Of a DNA stretch of 8,592 bases, positions 1-5,525 are shown piece after piece; the stretch's first letter is position 1; every line of letters begins with the position of its first letter. The notes below the pieces were generated by a model. The model was not told the DNA's origin. It worked only from the letters and a program-made list of their open reading frames with translations, and did no database searches. The position numbers and the translations under genes are program-made. Origin of the DNA: Streptosporangiaceae bacterium (GTDB lineage Bacteria > Actinomycetota > Actinomycetes > Streptosporangiales > Streptosporangiaceae); the NCBI GenBank assembly GCA_030040815.1, contig JASHSZ010000115.1:1-8592 (forward strand), written 5' to 3'.

Positions 1-11
1 GGCGGGAGCAT
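1..11 (-). CDS. Possible 5' end of a divergent gene (first three codons only)
   Basis: On the minus strand an ATG (bases 11-9) is preceded, after a 5-base spacer, by AGGAAGGAGG (26-17), an unusually complete Shine-Dalgarno sequence. Upstream of that is a TAGGCT hexamer (38-33) that fits an actinobacterial -10, with no clear -35. Only Met-Leu-Pro is inside the window, so no product can be named. The arrangement implies a gene transcribed leftwards, away from the tRNA. The alternative is chance, because purine-rich stretches are not rare in this DNA. Confidence 0.35.
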
Positions 12-90
12 CCGCGCCTCCTTCCTGGAGTGAGCCTACTCAGCTTGCTGGCGATCCTGGCCGCGGCCGCGGCACCGCTATGGTTGACGA

Positions 91-179
91 GGAGGGTTCG
101 CCTAGTGGCCGAGGGCGACGGTCTTGAAAACCGTTAGGGCGCGTGAGTGTTCTCGTGGGTTCGAATCCCACACCCTCCG
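91..179 (+). tRNA. tRNA-Ser (anticodon UGA)
   Basis: A full class II cloverleaf can be drawn. The acceptor arms GGAGGGT (91-97) and ACCCTCC (172-178) pair, with discriminator G179. The D stem is GCC/GGC (100-102/114-116). The anticodon stem ACGGT/ACCGT (118-122/130-134) encloses the loop CTTGAAA with anticodon TGA at 125-127. A 20-base variable arm (135-154) marks the serine class, and the T arm GTGGG-TTCGAAT-CCCAC spans 155-171. It reads UCA and, by wobble, other UCN codons. CCA is not encoded: G179 is followed by CTG, so CCA must be added enzymatically. TATGGT at 79-84 is a possible -10, but it would place transcription start almost at the mature 5' end. Confidence 0.97.
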
Positions 180-201
180 CTGGACATCACACCCTCCGCT
201 G
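169..201. repeat. Direct repeat of the tRNA-Ser 3' end
   Basis: The 14-mer CACACCCTCCGCTG occurs at 169-182, covering the last bases of the T stem, the 3' acceptor strand, the discriminator and three flanking bases. It occurs again at 188-201, only 5 bases further on. The second copy sits in the loop of an 8-bp inverted repeat, GACATCAC (183-190) / GTGATGTC (204-211). Duplication of a tRNA 3' end is the usual footprint of site-specific integration, but copies this close could also come from slippage or imprecise loss of an element. No integrase gene is visible. Confidence 0.75.
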
Positions 202-205
202 ATGT

Positions 206-244
206 GATGTCTCGGGACACCGTTCACATGTGTCTTGCGACATC
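206..244. repeat. Nested inverted repeat, likely end of a decayed IS481-type element
   Basis: The arms GATGTC (206-211) and GACATC (239-244) pair, as do the inner arms GACAC (216-220) and GTGTC (230-234). Read outwards, each side has the form GATGTC-N4-GACAC. The block lies directly beside, and slightly overlaps, the stop codon of the transposase remnant at 224, which is where the terminal repeat of an insertion sequence should be. GCGACATC at 237-244 recurs in the palindrome at 681-698. Confidence 0.5.
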
Positions 245-360
245 GTCCCGCTTTGAGGGCCGGGGCTGGTAGTGCCTGGCGGGGTCGACGATGAGTTCGC
301 GCGGTTGGCCGGTGTCGCGGTGGATGACACGGGATGTTCAGGTCGGCGATGACGGCGAGT
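224..360 (-). pseudogene. C-terminal remnant of an IS481-family (DDE) transposase, frameshifted
   Basis: Read on the minus strand from about 360, one frame gives VIADLNI. After a shift of one base the next frame gives RVIHRDTGQPRELIVDPAR, then HYQPRP and a stop at 226-224. This order (a short strand ending in ADL.., R-V-I, a D-x-x-x-G-x-x-x-R-E-L-x-x-D-P turn, then D/H-Y-Q-P) is how many actinobacterial IS481-type transposases end. Only the tail is left: no DDE core is seen and the reading frame is broken by an apparent one-base insertion near 340, so it cannot be active. The upstream boundary, near 360-375, is where similarity fades and the TPR remnant on the other strand begins. The family assignment comes from remembered motifs, not a search. 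Confidence 0.6.
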
Positions 361-375
361 GGCGGTGCGCTCTGG

Positions 376-555
376 CCGCCGGGCAAGCCGCTGCGGCGGC
401 TGACAAGCTGCGGCAGGCGCTGGAGATCTTCCAGCAGGCGGGGGCAGCGGAGGCCGCCGGGGTATCCGCCGAGTCTCGAGGCGCTTCCCGATATGACGAA
501 CGGGCGGGCGCATGGGGTGCGGCGAAACCGCCGGACGGTTCTCGACTCGTGTTGA
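376..555 (+). pseudogene. C-terminal remnant of a TPR/SARP-like regulator, frameshifted
   Basis: From about 376 the plus strand encodes an Ala-rich helix, then DKLRQALEIFQQAGAAEA and GVSAE. A one-base shift near 476 continues with LEALPD and a stop at 553-555. The pattern A-L-x-I-F-x-x-x-G-A-x-E-A-x-x-V-x-A-x-L is the last TPR helix pair commonly seen at the C terminus of AfsR/SARP and related ATPase-TPR regulators of actinobacteria. Everything upstream is missing, cut off where the transposase remnant begins, so this looks like a gene truncated by insertion and then frameshifted. It could instead be the tail of any other TPR protein. Confidence 0.42.
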
Positions 556-924
556 ACAAAGGTCGCGCCACGGTTACCCGGCTGACGCGCTCACCGCCGT
601 AGGGAACCTGCAGTAGCTGCTGTAGCACCAGCCGGTCCTGATCAACCAGCCGTTCTGGGCAGCCCGGCTCACCGCCCTGGGATGTCGCTGGCGACATCTA
701 GTCGACAAGTCTATGAAAAAGCGACAGATCTCGTGAGAATCACCAACAAGGCAGCCGTCCGGGGCGACGCGGAAAGTGCTCGTCACCTTTAACGTCCATG
801 ACTCCCTGGCCACCTGTGTCGCATCAGATGCAGCCGGCGGAACGGCGCTGATCATGGTCCGCGCCTGCGCTCCTGAGCGGACCCCGCTTTGTGCCCATGC
901 CCTGCGGCCGGCAGACTAGGCAGC
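556..924. other. Gene-free stretch upstream of bpa
   Basis: I see no convincing gene in either direction. The open frames here lack recognisable motifs and plausible starts. The part at about 690-790 is visibly richer in A and T than the neighbourhood, which suggests foreign or degenerate DNA. It holds the palindrome at 681-698 and a small hairpin AGCGG-ACC-CCGCT (876-888) followed by TTTG, too weak to call a terminator. The bpa promoter must lie in its last part. CAGACT (912-917), seven bases before the bpa ATG, is a poor -10 candidate. Confidence 0.5.
681..698. repeat. Perfect palindrome GATGTCGC-TG-GCGACATC
   Basis: Two 8-base arms (681-688 and 691-698) are perfectly complementary around a 2-base centre. 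The arm GCGACATC also occurs at 237-244 inside the inverted repeats of the IS481-like remnant, and its complement GATGTC is the outer arm there. It may be the far end of the same decayed element or a binding site for an unknown protein. It lacks a T-tract, so a terminator is unlikely. Confidence 0.5.
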
Positions 925-1461
925 ATGAGCGAGCCGAACGATGAGATCCGTGATACTCCCCGCATAGTCGTCGTCGGCGCCGATGGCGTAGCAACAGAAA
1001 CCGACATGGCGGAAGCGCGCGAGCGCCCGGTCACCGAGATGATCGAGCAGCCGGCCAAGGTCATGCGAGTTGCCAATATGATCCGGCAGCTGCTCGAGGA
1101 GGTCAGGGCGGCACCGCTGGATGAGAAGAGCCGGGCTCGGCTCAAGGAGATCCACACCAGCTCGATCAAGGAGCTGGAGGACGGACTTGCGCCCGAGCTG
1201 GTCGATGAACTGGAGCGGCTGTCGCTGCCGTTCGCGGACGACGAGGTGCCGAGCGAGGCCGAGATCCGGGTCGCCCAGGCCCAGCTCGTGGGCTGGCTCG
1301 AAGGCCTGTTCCATGGCATCCAGACCACCCTATTCGCGCAGCAGATGGCTGCCAGGGCACAGCTGGAGCAGATGCGCAGAGCATTGCCGCCCGGCATTTC
1401 AGCGCAGCAGGGTGAGGGTGAGGACGCGCAGCGTCAGCGCTCGGCCGGCCCGTATCTGTGA
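925..1461 (+). CDS. bpa: Bacterial proteasome activator Bpa/PafE
   Basis: The protein has 178 residues, close to the usual size. Bpa is an ATP-independent ring that docks on the 20S proteasome and opens its gate for unfolded or partly disordered proteins. The conserved family core is plain: EQPAKVMR (41-48), MIRQLLEEVRAAPLDE (52-67), ELEDGLAPEL (83-92), then the long helix AQAQLVGWLEGLFHGIQ (117-133) and FAQQMAARAQLEQMR (137-151). It ends in GPYL, where mycobacterial Bpa ends in GQYL, the motif that inserts into the proteasome alpha ring. The acidic N terminus (1-38) is variable in the family. I chose the ATG at 925, which gives the normal N terminus. An in-frame ATG at 889 would add 12 atypical residues. 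No good Shine-Dalgarno is present. The gene converges on pheA with a 7-bp gap. The proteasome genes are not in the window. Confidence 0.96.
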   Translation: MSEPNDEIRDTPRIVVVGADGVATETDMAEARERPVTEMIEQPAKVMRVANMIRQLLEEVRAAPLDEKSRARLKEIHTSSIKELEDGLAPELVDELERLSLPFADDEVPSEAEIRVAQAQLVGWLEGLFHGIQTTLFAQQMAARAQLEQMRRALPPGISAQQGEGEDAQRQRSAGPYL

Positions 1462-1468
1462 CGTTGGG

Positions 1469-2422
1469 CTACTGCTCGCCGGATCTGATTCTCGCCAGCC
1501 AGTCGGCCGCGTCGACGAACTCGGCGTCGGACTTGTCGTCTGCGCCGGCCGAGGCCGAGCCGCCGGCTCCGGCCGACCGCGCCTGGGGGTAGCTGCCCAG
1601 GAACCGCACGGCGCTGCAGACCCGGCGCAGGCCCATCAGGGCCTCACCGACTCTGGCCTGGCTGACGTGCCCCTCGCAGTCGATGAAGAAGCAGTACCGG
1701 CCAATGCCATCACCGGTCGGCCGGGACTCGATTCTGGTCAGGTTGACCCCGCGGAACGCGAACTGGCCGAGGATGTCCATCAGCGCTCCGGGGTGGTCGT
1801 CTGCCAGGAATGCCACCACCGACGTCTTGTCCGCGCCGGTCCGCTCAGGCGGCGGTCCTGTTAGCCGCACGGCGACGAACTTCGTCACCGCGTCATCGCG
1901 ATCGTGCACACCGGTCGCCAGGGCCGTCAGCCCGTACAGCTCCGCGGCGAAGACGCCAGCGAGCGCGGCGTCGAGCTGGCCGTCCGCCACCTGCATCGCC
2001 GCGTCTGAGTTGGACGCAGCCGGCTGGAAGCTCGCCTGCGGGAGGTTGGCCGCCAGCCAGCCACGGCACTGCGGCTGAGCCACCGGGTGGCCGCCCACCA
2101 CCCGGACGTCCGCGAGCCTGGTGCCGGGCCTGGCCAGCAGCGCGAACTCGACCGGAACCAGCACTTCGGCCCGGATCACCAGCTCGGTCCCGACAGCGAG
2201 CTCATCGAGGGTCGCGGTGACGGCACCCTCCACCGAGCTCTCGATCGGCACGACGCCGAGCTCGGCCGCGCCGGACCGGACGGCATCCAGCGTGGCCTGA
2301 ATCGACGGGCACGACAGGGCATCGGGATGCGGGTCGCCGGCGAGCTCCCGCACCGCGGCCTCGGTGAACGTGCCGGGCGGTCCAAGGTAGGAGTACCGGT
2401 ACGTCACCGCATCATGACCCAT
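1469..2422 (-). CDS. pheA: Prephenate dehydratase (P-protein, PheA)
   Basis: The 317-residue protein converts prephenate to phenylpyruvate, the committed step to phenylalanine, in the cytoplasm. The catalytic PDT part covers roughly 8-190. It starts with the typical YLGPPGTFTE (12-21), has VVPIESSVEGAV (57-68), and ends with DDAVTKFVAV (176-185), whose Thr180 is the catalytic threonine of the T-R-F motif. Here the Arg is replaced by Lys. The ACT domain (about 199-275) carries GALM (212-215) and ESRP (232-235), the phenylalanine-binding GAL and ESRP motifs, so feedback inhibition by phenylalanine is expected. A low-complexity tail of about 35 residues follows. No chorismate mutase domain is fused. 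The gene begins 18 bp after the glycosyltransferase stop and is probably co-transcribed with it. The ATG at 2422 has no strong Shine-Dalgarno. An in-frame GTG five codons later is an alternative. Confidence 0.96.
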   Translation of the reverse strand: MGHDAVTYRYSYLGPPGTFTEAAVRELAGDPHPDALSCPSIQATLDAVRSGAAELGVVPIESSVEGAVTATLDELAVGTELVIRAEVLVPVEFALLARPGTRLADVRVVGGHPVAQPQCRGWLAANLPQASFQPAASNSDAAMQVADGQLDAALAGVFAAELYGLTALATGVHDRDDAVTKFVAVRLTGPPPERTGADKTSVVAFLADDHPGALMDILGQFAFRGVNLTRIESRPTGDGIGRYCFFIDCEGHVSQARVGEALMGLRRVCSAVRFLGSYPQARSAGAGGSASAGADDKSDAEFVDAADWLARIRSGEQ

Positions 2423-2440
2423 CGCCGTCGCCCGCGACGC

Positions 2441-3223
2441 TCACCGACCGGCCGGCCTGCTCAGCCGAGCGCGCAGTCGGCTGCGCAGCCGGACCACGGT
2501 CGGCTCTCTCGCGGCCAGGGCCCTGCTGACGTCGACGAGCTGCCGCAGCCGATGCAACTGTGCCCGCCAGTCGTTGCCGGTTGCCCGGTGCGACAGCGGC
2601 ACCCCCACCTCGGTGATCCGGATCCCCCGGCGGGCCAGATCGATCGTCATGCCAGTCTCTGCTCCCCAGCCGGGAGCGAGCGGAAGCGCCGCCGTGAAGG
2701 CATCTCGGGTCAGGCAGCGCATGCCGTTGAGCGGCTGGACTGGCCGCCAGCCGATGGCGCGCTCAATCCCCGCTCCGGCGGTCGCGACGACAGTGCCGAA
2801 GCCACCCTTGCGTACCCGAGTGCTGAAGATCGCGATGGTCATGTCAGCAGTGCCAGCCCGGACCGGGTCGACCAGCGGACCGGCGTCGGCCGCGCTGTCA
2901 GCCAGGTCGGCGTCGAGGAATAGCAGGTGCCGCGGGGCGTTTTCGGCAGCATCCGCCGCTTCGCTGGCGAGGCGGTCCGCCTCGATGAGCCGCACTGCCT
3001 CGGCGCCAGTCTCCATTGCGGCGGCCTTGCCGCGATTTCGGGCGTGCCGGACAACGGCGGCGCCGGCCGCGGCGGCGCGGGCTGCAGTGTCGTCGGCGGA
3101 CCCATCATCGACGACCACCACGACGTCGGCCCCGGCCACCTTGCTGGCCGCCTGGACAGTGGCGGCGATCCGCTCGGCCTCGTTCAAGGCCGGAATGATA
3201 ACGGCGACGTCGCCTCGGGACAT
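2441..3223 (-). CDS. Family 2 glycosyltransferase (GT-A fold), substrate unknown
   Basis: The 260-residue soluble protein has an N-terminal GT-A nucleotide-sugar domain. VAVIIPALNEAERI (6-19) is the first strand and loop, VVVVVDDGSADDT (34-46) binds the nucleotide, and LDADLAD (103-109) holds the D-x-D metal site. GAET (187-190), including the family's conserved acidic residue, lies in the acceptor region. No membrane helix or signal peptide is seen, which separates it from dolichyl-phosphate-type enzymes with C-terminal helices. It resembles GpgS-like and other short actinobacterial GT2 proteins, but donor and acceptor cannot be read from the sequence. The C-terminal 40 residues are Arg-rich and may bind membrane or nucleic acid. 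It is the upstream gene of a likely two-gene operon with pheA. TAGGAT ends 8 bases before the ATG and no ribosome-binding site is present, so the message may be leaderless. Confidence 0.88.
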   Translation of the reverse strand: MSRGDVAVIIPALNEAERIAATVQAASKVAGADVVVVVDDGSADDTAARAAAAGAAVVRHARNRGKAAAMETGAEAVRLIEADRLASEAADAAENAPRHLLFLDADLADSAADAGPLVDPVRAGTADMTIAIFSTRVRKGGFGTVVATAGAGIERAIGWRPVQPLNGMRCLTRDAFTAALPLAPGWGAETGMTIDLARRGIRITEVGVPLSHRATGNDWRAQLHRLRQLVDVSRALAAREPTVVRLRSRLRARLSRPAGR

Positions 3224-3231
3224 GCCAACAG

Positions 3232-3237
3232 ATCCTA
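3232..3237 (-). promoter_or_regulatory. -10 element TAGGAT of the GT2-pheA operon
   Basis: TAGGAT matches the actinobacterial TANNNT consensus and is separated from the GT2 ATG by 8 bases, which would put transcription start at or next to the A of the ATG. No -35 resembling TTGAC is visible at the proper distance. The 50-bp gap from the STAS gene leaves room for this independent promoter. Confidence 0.5.
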
Positions 3238-3273
3238 GTGCGGCATCCGCGCGGCCCCGGGCTGCCGAGCGTG

Positions 3274-3609
3274 CTACTGCCCGGTAACCTCTGCCGGGCT
3301 GTCGAGCACGGTAAAGACCGCCTCGAGGCCGGTCACCTGAAGCACCTTCCTCGTCGCTGAGCCAGGCCCGGCGAGCTGCAGCTCGCCGCCCCGCTCACGA
3401 GCCTGCCGGTGCGCAGCGAGGAGCACGTTGATGCCGGTCGAGTCGCAGAAGTCCACCCCAGACATGTCCACGATCAGCCGCGCCGGACTTCCGCTCAGCG
3501 CGCTCATCAGCTCGGACTGCAGCCTGGGCGCGGTGTAGAGATCGATCTCACCGAGCACGGAGACAACAGTGTGATCACCTTGCGATCTGGTCGTGACCTT
3601 TAGCTCCAC
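3274..3609 (-). CDS. STAS-domain anti-sigma-factor antagonist (SpoIIAA/RsbV/BldG type)
   Basis: The 111-residue protein is a single STAS domain. It has the strand GEIDLYTAPRL (20-30), LIVDMSGVDFCDSTGINVLL (45-64) and the C-terminal strands ELQLAG and VFTVLD. Ser57 in the DSTG motif is the conserved residue that a partner HATPase kinase phosphorylates. When unphosphorylated, such a protein binds the anti-sigma factor and frees the sigma factor. The start is a GTG at 3609: the usual M-x-L/F-x-V opening follows, and TAGTCT lies seven bases upstream, as in a leaderless gene. A HATPase of the right class is encoded about 2 kb away on the same strand but is not adjacent. No sigma factor is in the window, so the target is unknown. 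Confidence 0.93.
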   Translation of the reverse strand: MELKVTTRSQGDHTVVSVLGEIDLYTAPRLQSELMSALSGSPARLIVDMSGVDFCDSTGINVLLAAHRQARERGGELQLAGPGSATRKVLQVTGLEAVFTVLDSPAEVTGQ

Positions 3610-3616
3610 GTGCGGC

Positions 3617-3622
3617 AGACTA
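3617..3622 (-). promoter_or_regulatory. -10 element TAGTCT of the STAS gene
   Basis: TAGTCT (TANNNT) is followed by exactly seven bases and the GTG start, the spacing expected if transcription begins at the G of the start codon. There is no Shine-Dalgarno, which supports a leaderless message and the GTG as the true start. Confidence 0.55.
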
Positions 3623-3639
3623 CCGGGTGGGCTATCGAG

Positions 3640-3673
3640 CCGGCTAGATGGGCATCTCCACGAGACCGGCTAG
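3640..3673. repeat. Short direct repeat CCGGCTAG in the STAS/membrane-protein intergenic region
   Basis: CCGGCTAG occurs at 3640-3647 and 3666-3673. ATGGGC (3648-3653) and GCCCAT (3675-3680) form an inverted pair whose arms each lie just beyond a copy. The 191-bp region separates two divergent genes, so these could be regulator contacts, but 8-mers of this composition also arise by chance. Confidence 0.25.
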
Positions 3674-3743
3674 CGCCCATTTCGCCGGAAGAGGTGATCC
3701 GCGCAGGCGGCTCCCAATCAGGCGCGGCTTGATCAGGAACGCG

Positions 3744-3759
3744 GTCCGGCTGACCGGAC
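3744..3759. repeat. Hairpin GTCCGG-CTGA-CCGGAC upstream of the membrane-protein gene
   Basis: Two perfect 6-base arms enclose four bases, 29 bp upstream of the putative -10 at 3789. The position suits an activator or repressor site for the small membrane-protein gene. There is no T-tract, so a terminator is unlikely. Confidence 0.35.
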
Positions 3760-3763
3760 GTGG

Positions 3764-5413
3764 CTACCCGTTGGCTTGCGCCCGGACGTACCGTAGAAGC
3801 ATGCTTCGCATCGTGCTGCTGGTCCTGGCCGTGATCTTCATCGTGTTCGTGGCCGCGGCGGTCGTCAGGACGCTGATCTGGCTCGCGCTGATCGCGCTGA
3901 TAGTGGCCGCGGCAGGGCTCCTGCTCGTCAGTGTCCGGCGGGCCCGCGGCTCTGCCCGGCGGGCCCGGCGGCGCTCGTAAGATCCGCGGCGGCTTCCGGG
4001 CGCGCGGTCACGCTCGAGTAACCGGCCGCGCACCCAGCCTGTCCTACCTCCGACGTGTACCGCCGGGATCGCGCCCGAGTGGGTAGCCTGTCGGGAGCCC
4101 GGCACGGAGAGCCGATCGGCGGCCGCCGGGGCACGTACGTCATTAGCGCCCGCGGAGCGGACGTCTTGCTCCAGATCTGGCTGCAGACCGTGCGCAGGGT
4201 CCCGGCTGATGCTGCACGTCATGCACCGCGGGCCGCCGCGGATACTGCCTAGTTCGCTGCTGGGCACCCGGATGACGCGGACGCCAGCTGCCTCGAGGCG
4301 CGCGTTGGTATCTGTGTTGCGCTCGTGACTCACCACCAGGCTGCGTCCGATGGCGAGCACGTTGCTGCCGTCATCCCAGCGTCCGGTCGGGCCCCAGACC
4401 GGTTCGGTACCGGAGTCGATGACGTGCACCCGGTCAACGCCGATCGCCTGCGCCGCCGCTTCCAGGAAAGGCTGCGGCCTCGAGACCCGCATGCCATCGG
4501 GCTGCGGCGAGATCGTGTGGGCGACCAGCGTGTAGGCGGCAGCCGGGTGCATGAGCAACGCGCCGTGATCGATGACCGTGCAGATGGTGTCGAGATGACC
4601 AGCGCCATCGGCCACGACCTGGCCACTGAAGCTGGAGCCAGCCTGGCGCCCGATCGGCACCGCCAGAATCGTGTGCGCTAGCCCGGCCCCGAAGAGCCGG
4701 CGTGCGAGCCGCTCGGTTCCGGCGGGTGTCGTCCGCTGGCCGACTCCTACGGCGACCACGCCCGGTCCGAACAGCAGCACGTCGCCGCCGTAGACCGTCT
4801 CCAGGTCGGGCTGGTAAAGCCATCTGGTCCGGGCGAATCTGGGGTGATGCCGATATATGACCCCCATCAGGTCGGCTTCCCGGCGCCGGTCCTGGGCGAG
4901 GCTGGCAACCCCCACCCGGTTGCCGATCCAGAAGCTCGAGTCCCTGGTGAACACCAGGTTCGGCAGCGGATCGAGCACGAAATCGTGCCGGTCGAGCAGT
5001 TCGAACACCACGCCGTGCCCGAGCCGCAGCTCCTCCGGGGTCAGGCCCGCGATCAGGACCAGGGCAAGCTGTTCGGAGTCCAGATTCTCCAGGTAGGTGC
5101 GAAGCTGTGTCCTCAGCTCGTCGCCGAGGCGGGTGTCGGCGACCGCCAGCCGCACCGCCTCGTCCCTGGCACCTGCGTACTCGAGCGTGTCCTGGAGCAG
5201 CGCGGTGAAATACAGCACCCGCACGCCCTGGTCGCGGAGCTGCTCACAGAGCACGTCGTGCTCTTCGCGCGCCTTAGTCACCCATGGCAGCGTGCCAAAG
5301 AGCAGCCTGCTGACGTGCCGCGGAGTCATTCGCTGCAGTTCCAGGCCAGGTCTATGCACTAGCACGGTGTTGAGCTGGCCGATCTCGCTATCCACGCCCT
5401 GGATGTCAGTCAC
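3764..5413 (-). CDS. arcA: Arginine deiminase-type amidinotransferase-fold protein, with run-on C terminus
   Basis: Arginine deiminase hydrolyses arginine to citrulline and ammonia. The core (1-407, down to about 4193) has normal length and family motifs: PNLVFTRDSSFWIG (151-164, Asp158), HLDT (273-276, His273 and Asp275), RWDDGSN (345-351) and RGGPRCMTC (392-400) with catalytic Cys397. At the EGGD motif, however, the residues are VYGGDV: Tyr208 stands where the active-site Glu is found in Pseudomonas ArcA (Glu224). About eight extra residues lie before HLDT. Homologues end a few residues after the C-M-T/S-C-P-x-x-R-D-P motif. Here no stop follows, and the frame continues for about 142 Arg/Ala/Ser-rich residues to 3764, antisense to the small membrane-protein gene. 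I infer loss of the stop codon. The GTG at 5413 is chosen because the normal N terminus starts there and GGGGGG (5423-5418) is a fair ribosome-binding site. No arcB, arcC or arcD is nearby. Confidence 0.88.
   Translation of the reverse strand: MTDIQGVDSEIGQLNTVLVHRPGLELQRMTPRHVSRLLFGTLPWVTKAREEHDVLCEQLRDQGVRVLYFTALLQDTLEYAGARDEAVRLAVADTRLGDELRTQLRTYLENLDSEQLALVLIAGLTPEELRLGHGVVFELLDRHDFVLDPLPNLVFTRDSSFWIGNRVGVASLAQDRRREADLMGVIYRHHPRFARTRWLYQPDLETVYGGDVLLFGPGVVAVGVGQRTTPAGTERLARRLFGAGLAHTILAVPIGRQAGSSFSGQVVADGAGHLDTICTVIDHGALLMHPAAAYTLVAHTISPQPDGMRVSRPQPFLEAAAQAIGVDRVHVIDSGTEPVWGPTGRWDDGSNVLAIGRSLVVSHERNTDTNARLEAAGVRVIRVPSSELGSIRGGPRCMTCSISRDPAHGLQPDLEQDVRSAGANDVRAPAAADRLSVPGSRQATHSGAIPAVHVGGRTGWVRGRLLERDRAPGSRRGSYERRRARRAEPRARRTLTSRSPAAATISAISASQISVLTTAAATNTMKITARTSSTMRSMLLRYVRAQANG
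3789..3794 (+). promoter_or_regulatory. -10 element TACCGT of the small membrane-protein gene
   Basis: TACCGT fits TANNNT and ends six bases before the ATG at 3801, the third such close -10/start pair on this window. No matching -35 or Shine-Dalgarno is evident. Confidence 0.4.
3801..3980 (+). CDS. Small hydrophobic membrane protein, 59 residues
   Basis: The protein begins with a hydrophobic helix (3-21, VLLVLAVIFIVFVAAAV within it), a single Arg at 23, and a second hydrophobic helix (about 25-44). It ends in a tail of 14 residues with 8 Arg. Two membrane-spanning segments with both ends inside, the Arg-rich tail in the cytoplasm, are predicted by the positive-inside rule. Short 'hydrophobic protein' genes of this kind are common in actinobacteria and have no assigned role. 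I chose the ATG at 3801 over an in-frame ATG at 3648 because the added 51 residues would be Arg/Pro-rich with no pattern. The minus-strand arcA reading frame, which lacks a stop, covers this whole gene. Confidence 0.72.
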   Translation: MLRIVLLVLAVIFIVFVAAAVVRTLIWLALIALIVAAAGLLLVSVRRARGSARRARRRS

Positions 5414-5525
5414 GAATCCCCCCGCCGTCACCACCACCACTGCGCGGTATCGCAGTCCTTGGCCGGGCTGGCTGCTCCCTGGAGACAGGTATTGCCGCCC
5501 GCGTGCGGGGTTACGCCTGCACCTA

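Noticed and set aside
876..890. Hairpin AGCGG-ACC-CCGCT followed by TTT
   Set aside because: The stem is five pairs and the T run is three bases. This is too weak for a terminator, and there is no intact gene upstream to terminate.
889..924. Earlier in-frame ATG for bpa
   Set aside because: The 12 extra residues (starting MCPCPAAGR) do not resemble the family N terminus, and the ATG at 925 gives a normal length.
1459..1471. Search for a bidirectional terminator between bpa and pheA
   Set aside because: Only 7 bp separate the two stop codons, and no stem-loop with T-tracts is seen there.
2087..2923. Plus-strand open frame of 278 codons
   Set aside because: It is antisense to pheA and the GT2 gene, is rich in Arg, Pro and Gly, shows no motif, and crosses a gene boundary. 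It is a by-product of high-GC codon use.
2574..3287. Plus-strand open frame of 237 codons
   Set aside because: It is antisense to the GT2 gene, whose GT-A motifs are intact, and is composed mostly of Ala, Ser and Arg without domain features.
3648..3800. Longer form of the small membrane protein starting at 3648
   Set aside because: The added 51 residues are Arg/Pro-rich and cover the probable promoter. The hydrophobic protein starts naturally at 3801.
4055..4252. Plus-strand open frame of 65 codons with TAGCCT upstream
   Set aside because: It runs antisense into the catalytic-cysteine region of arcA, ends without recognisable features, and has no ribosome-binding site.
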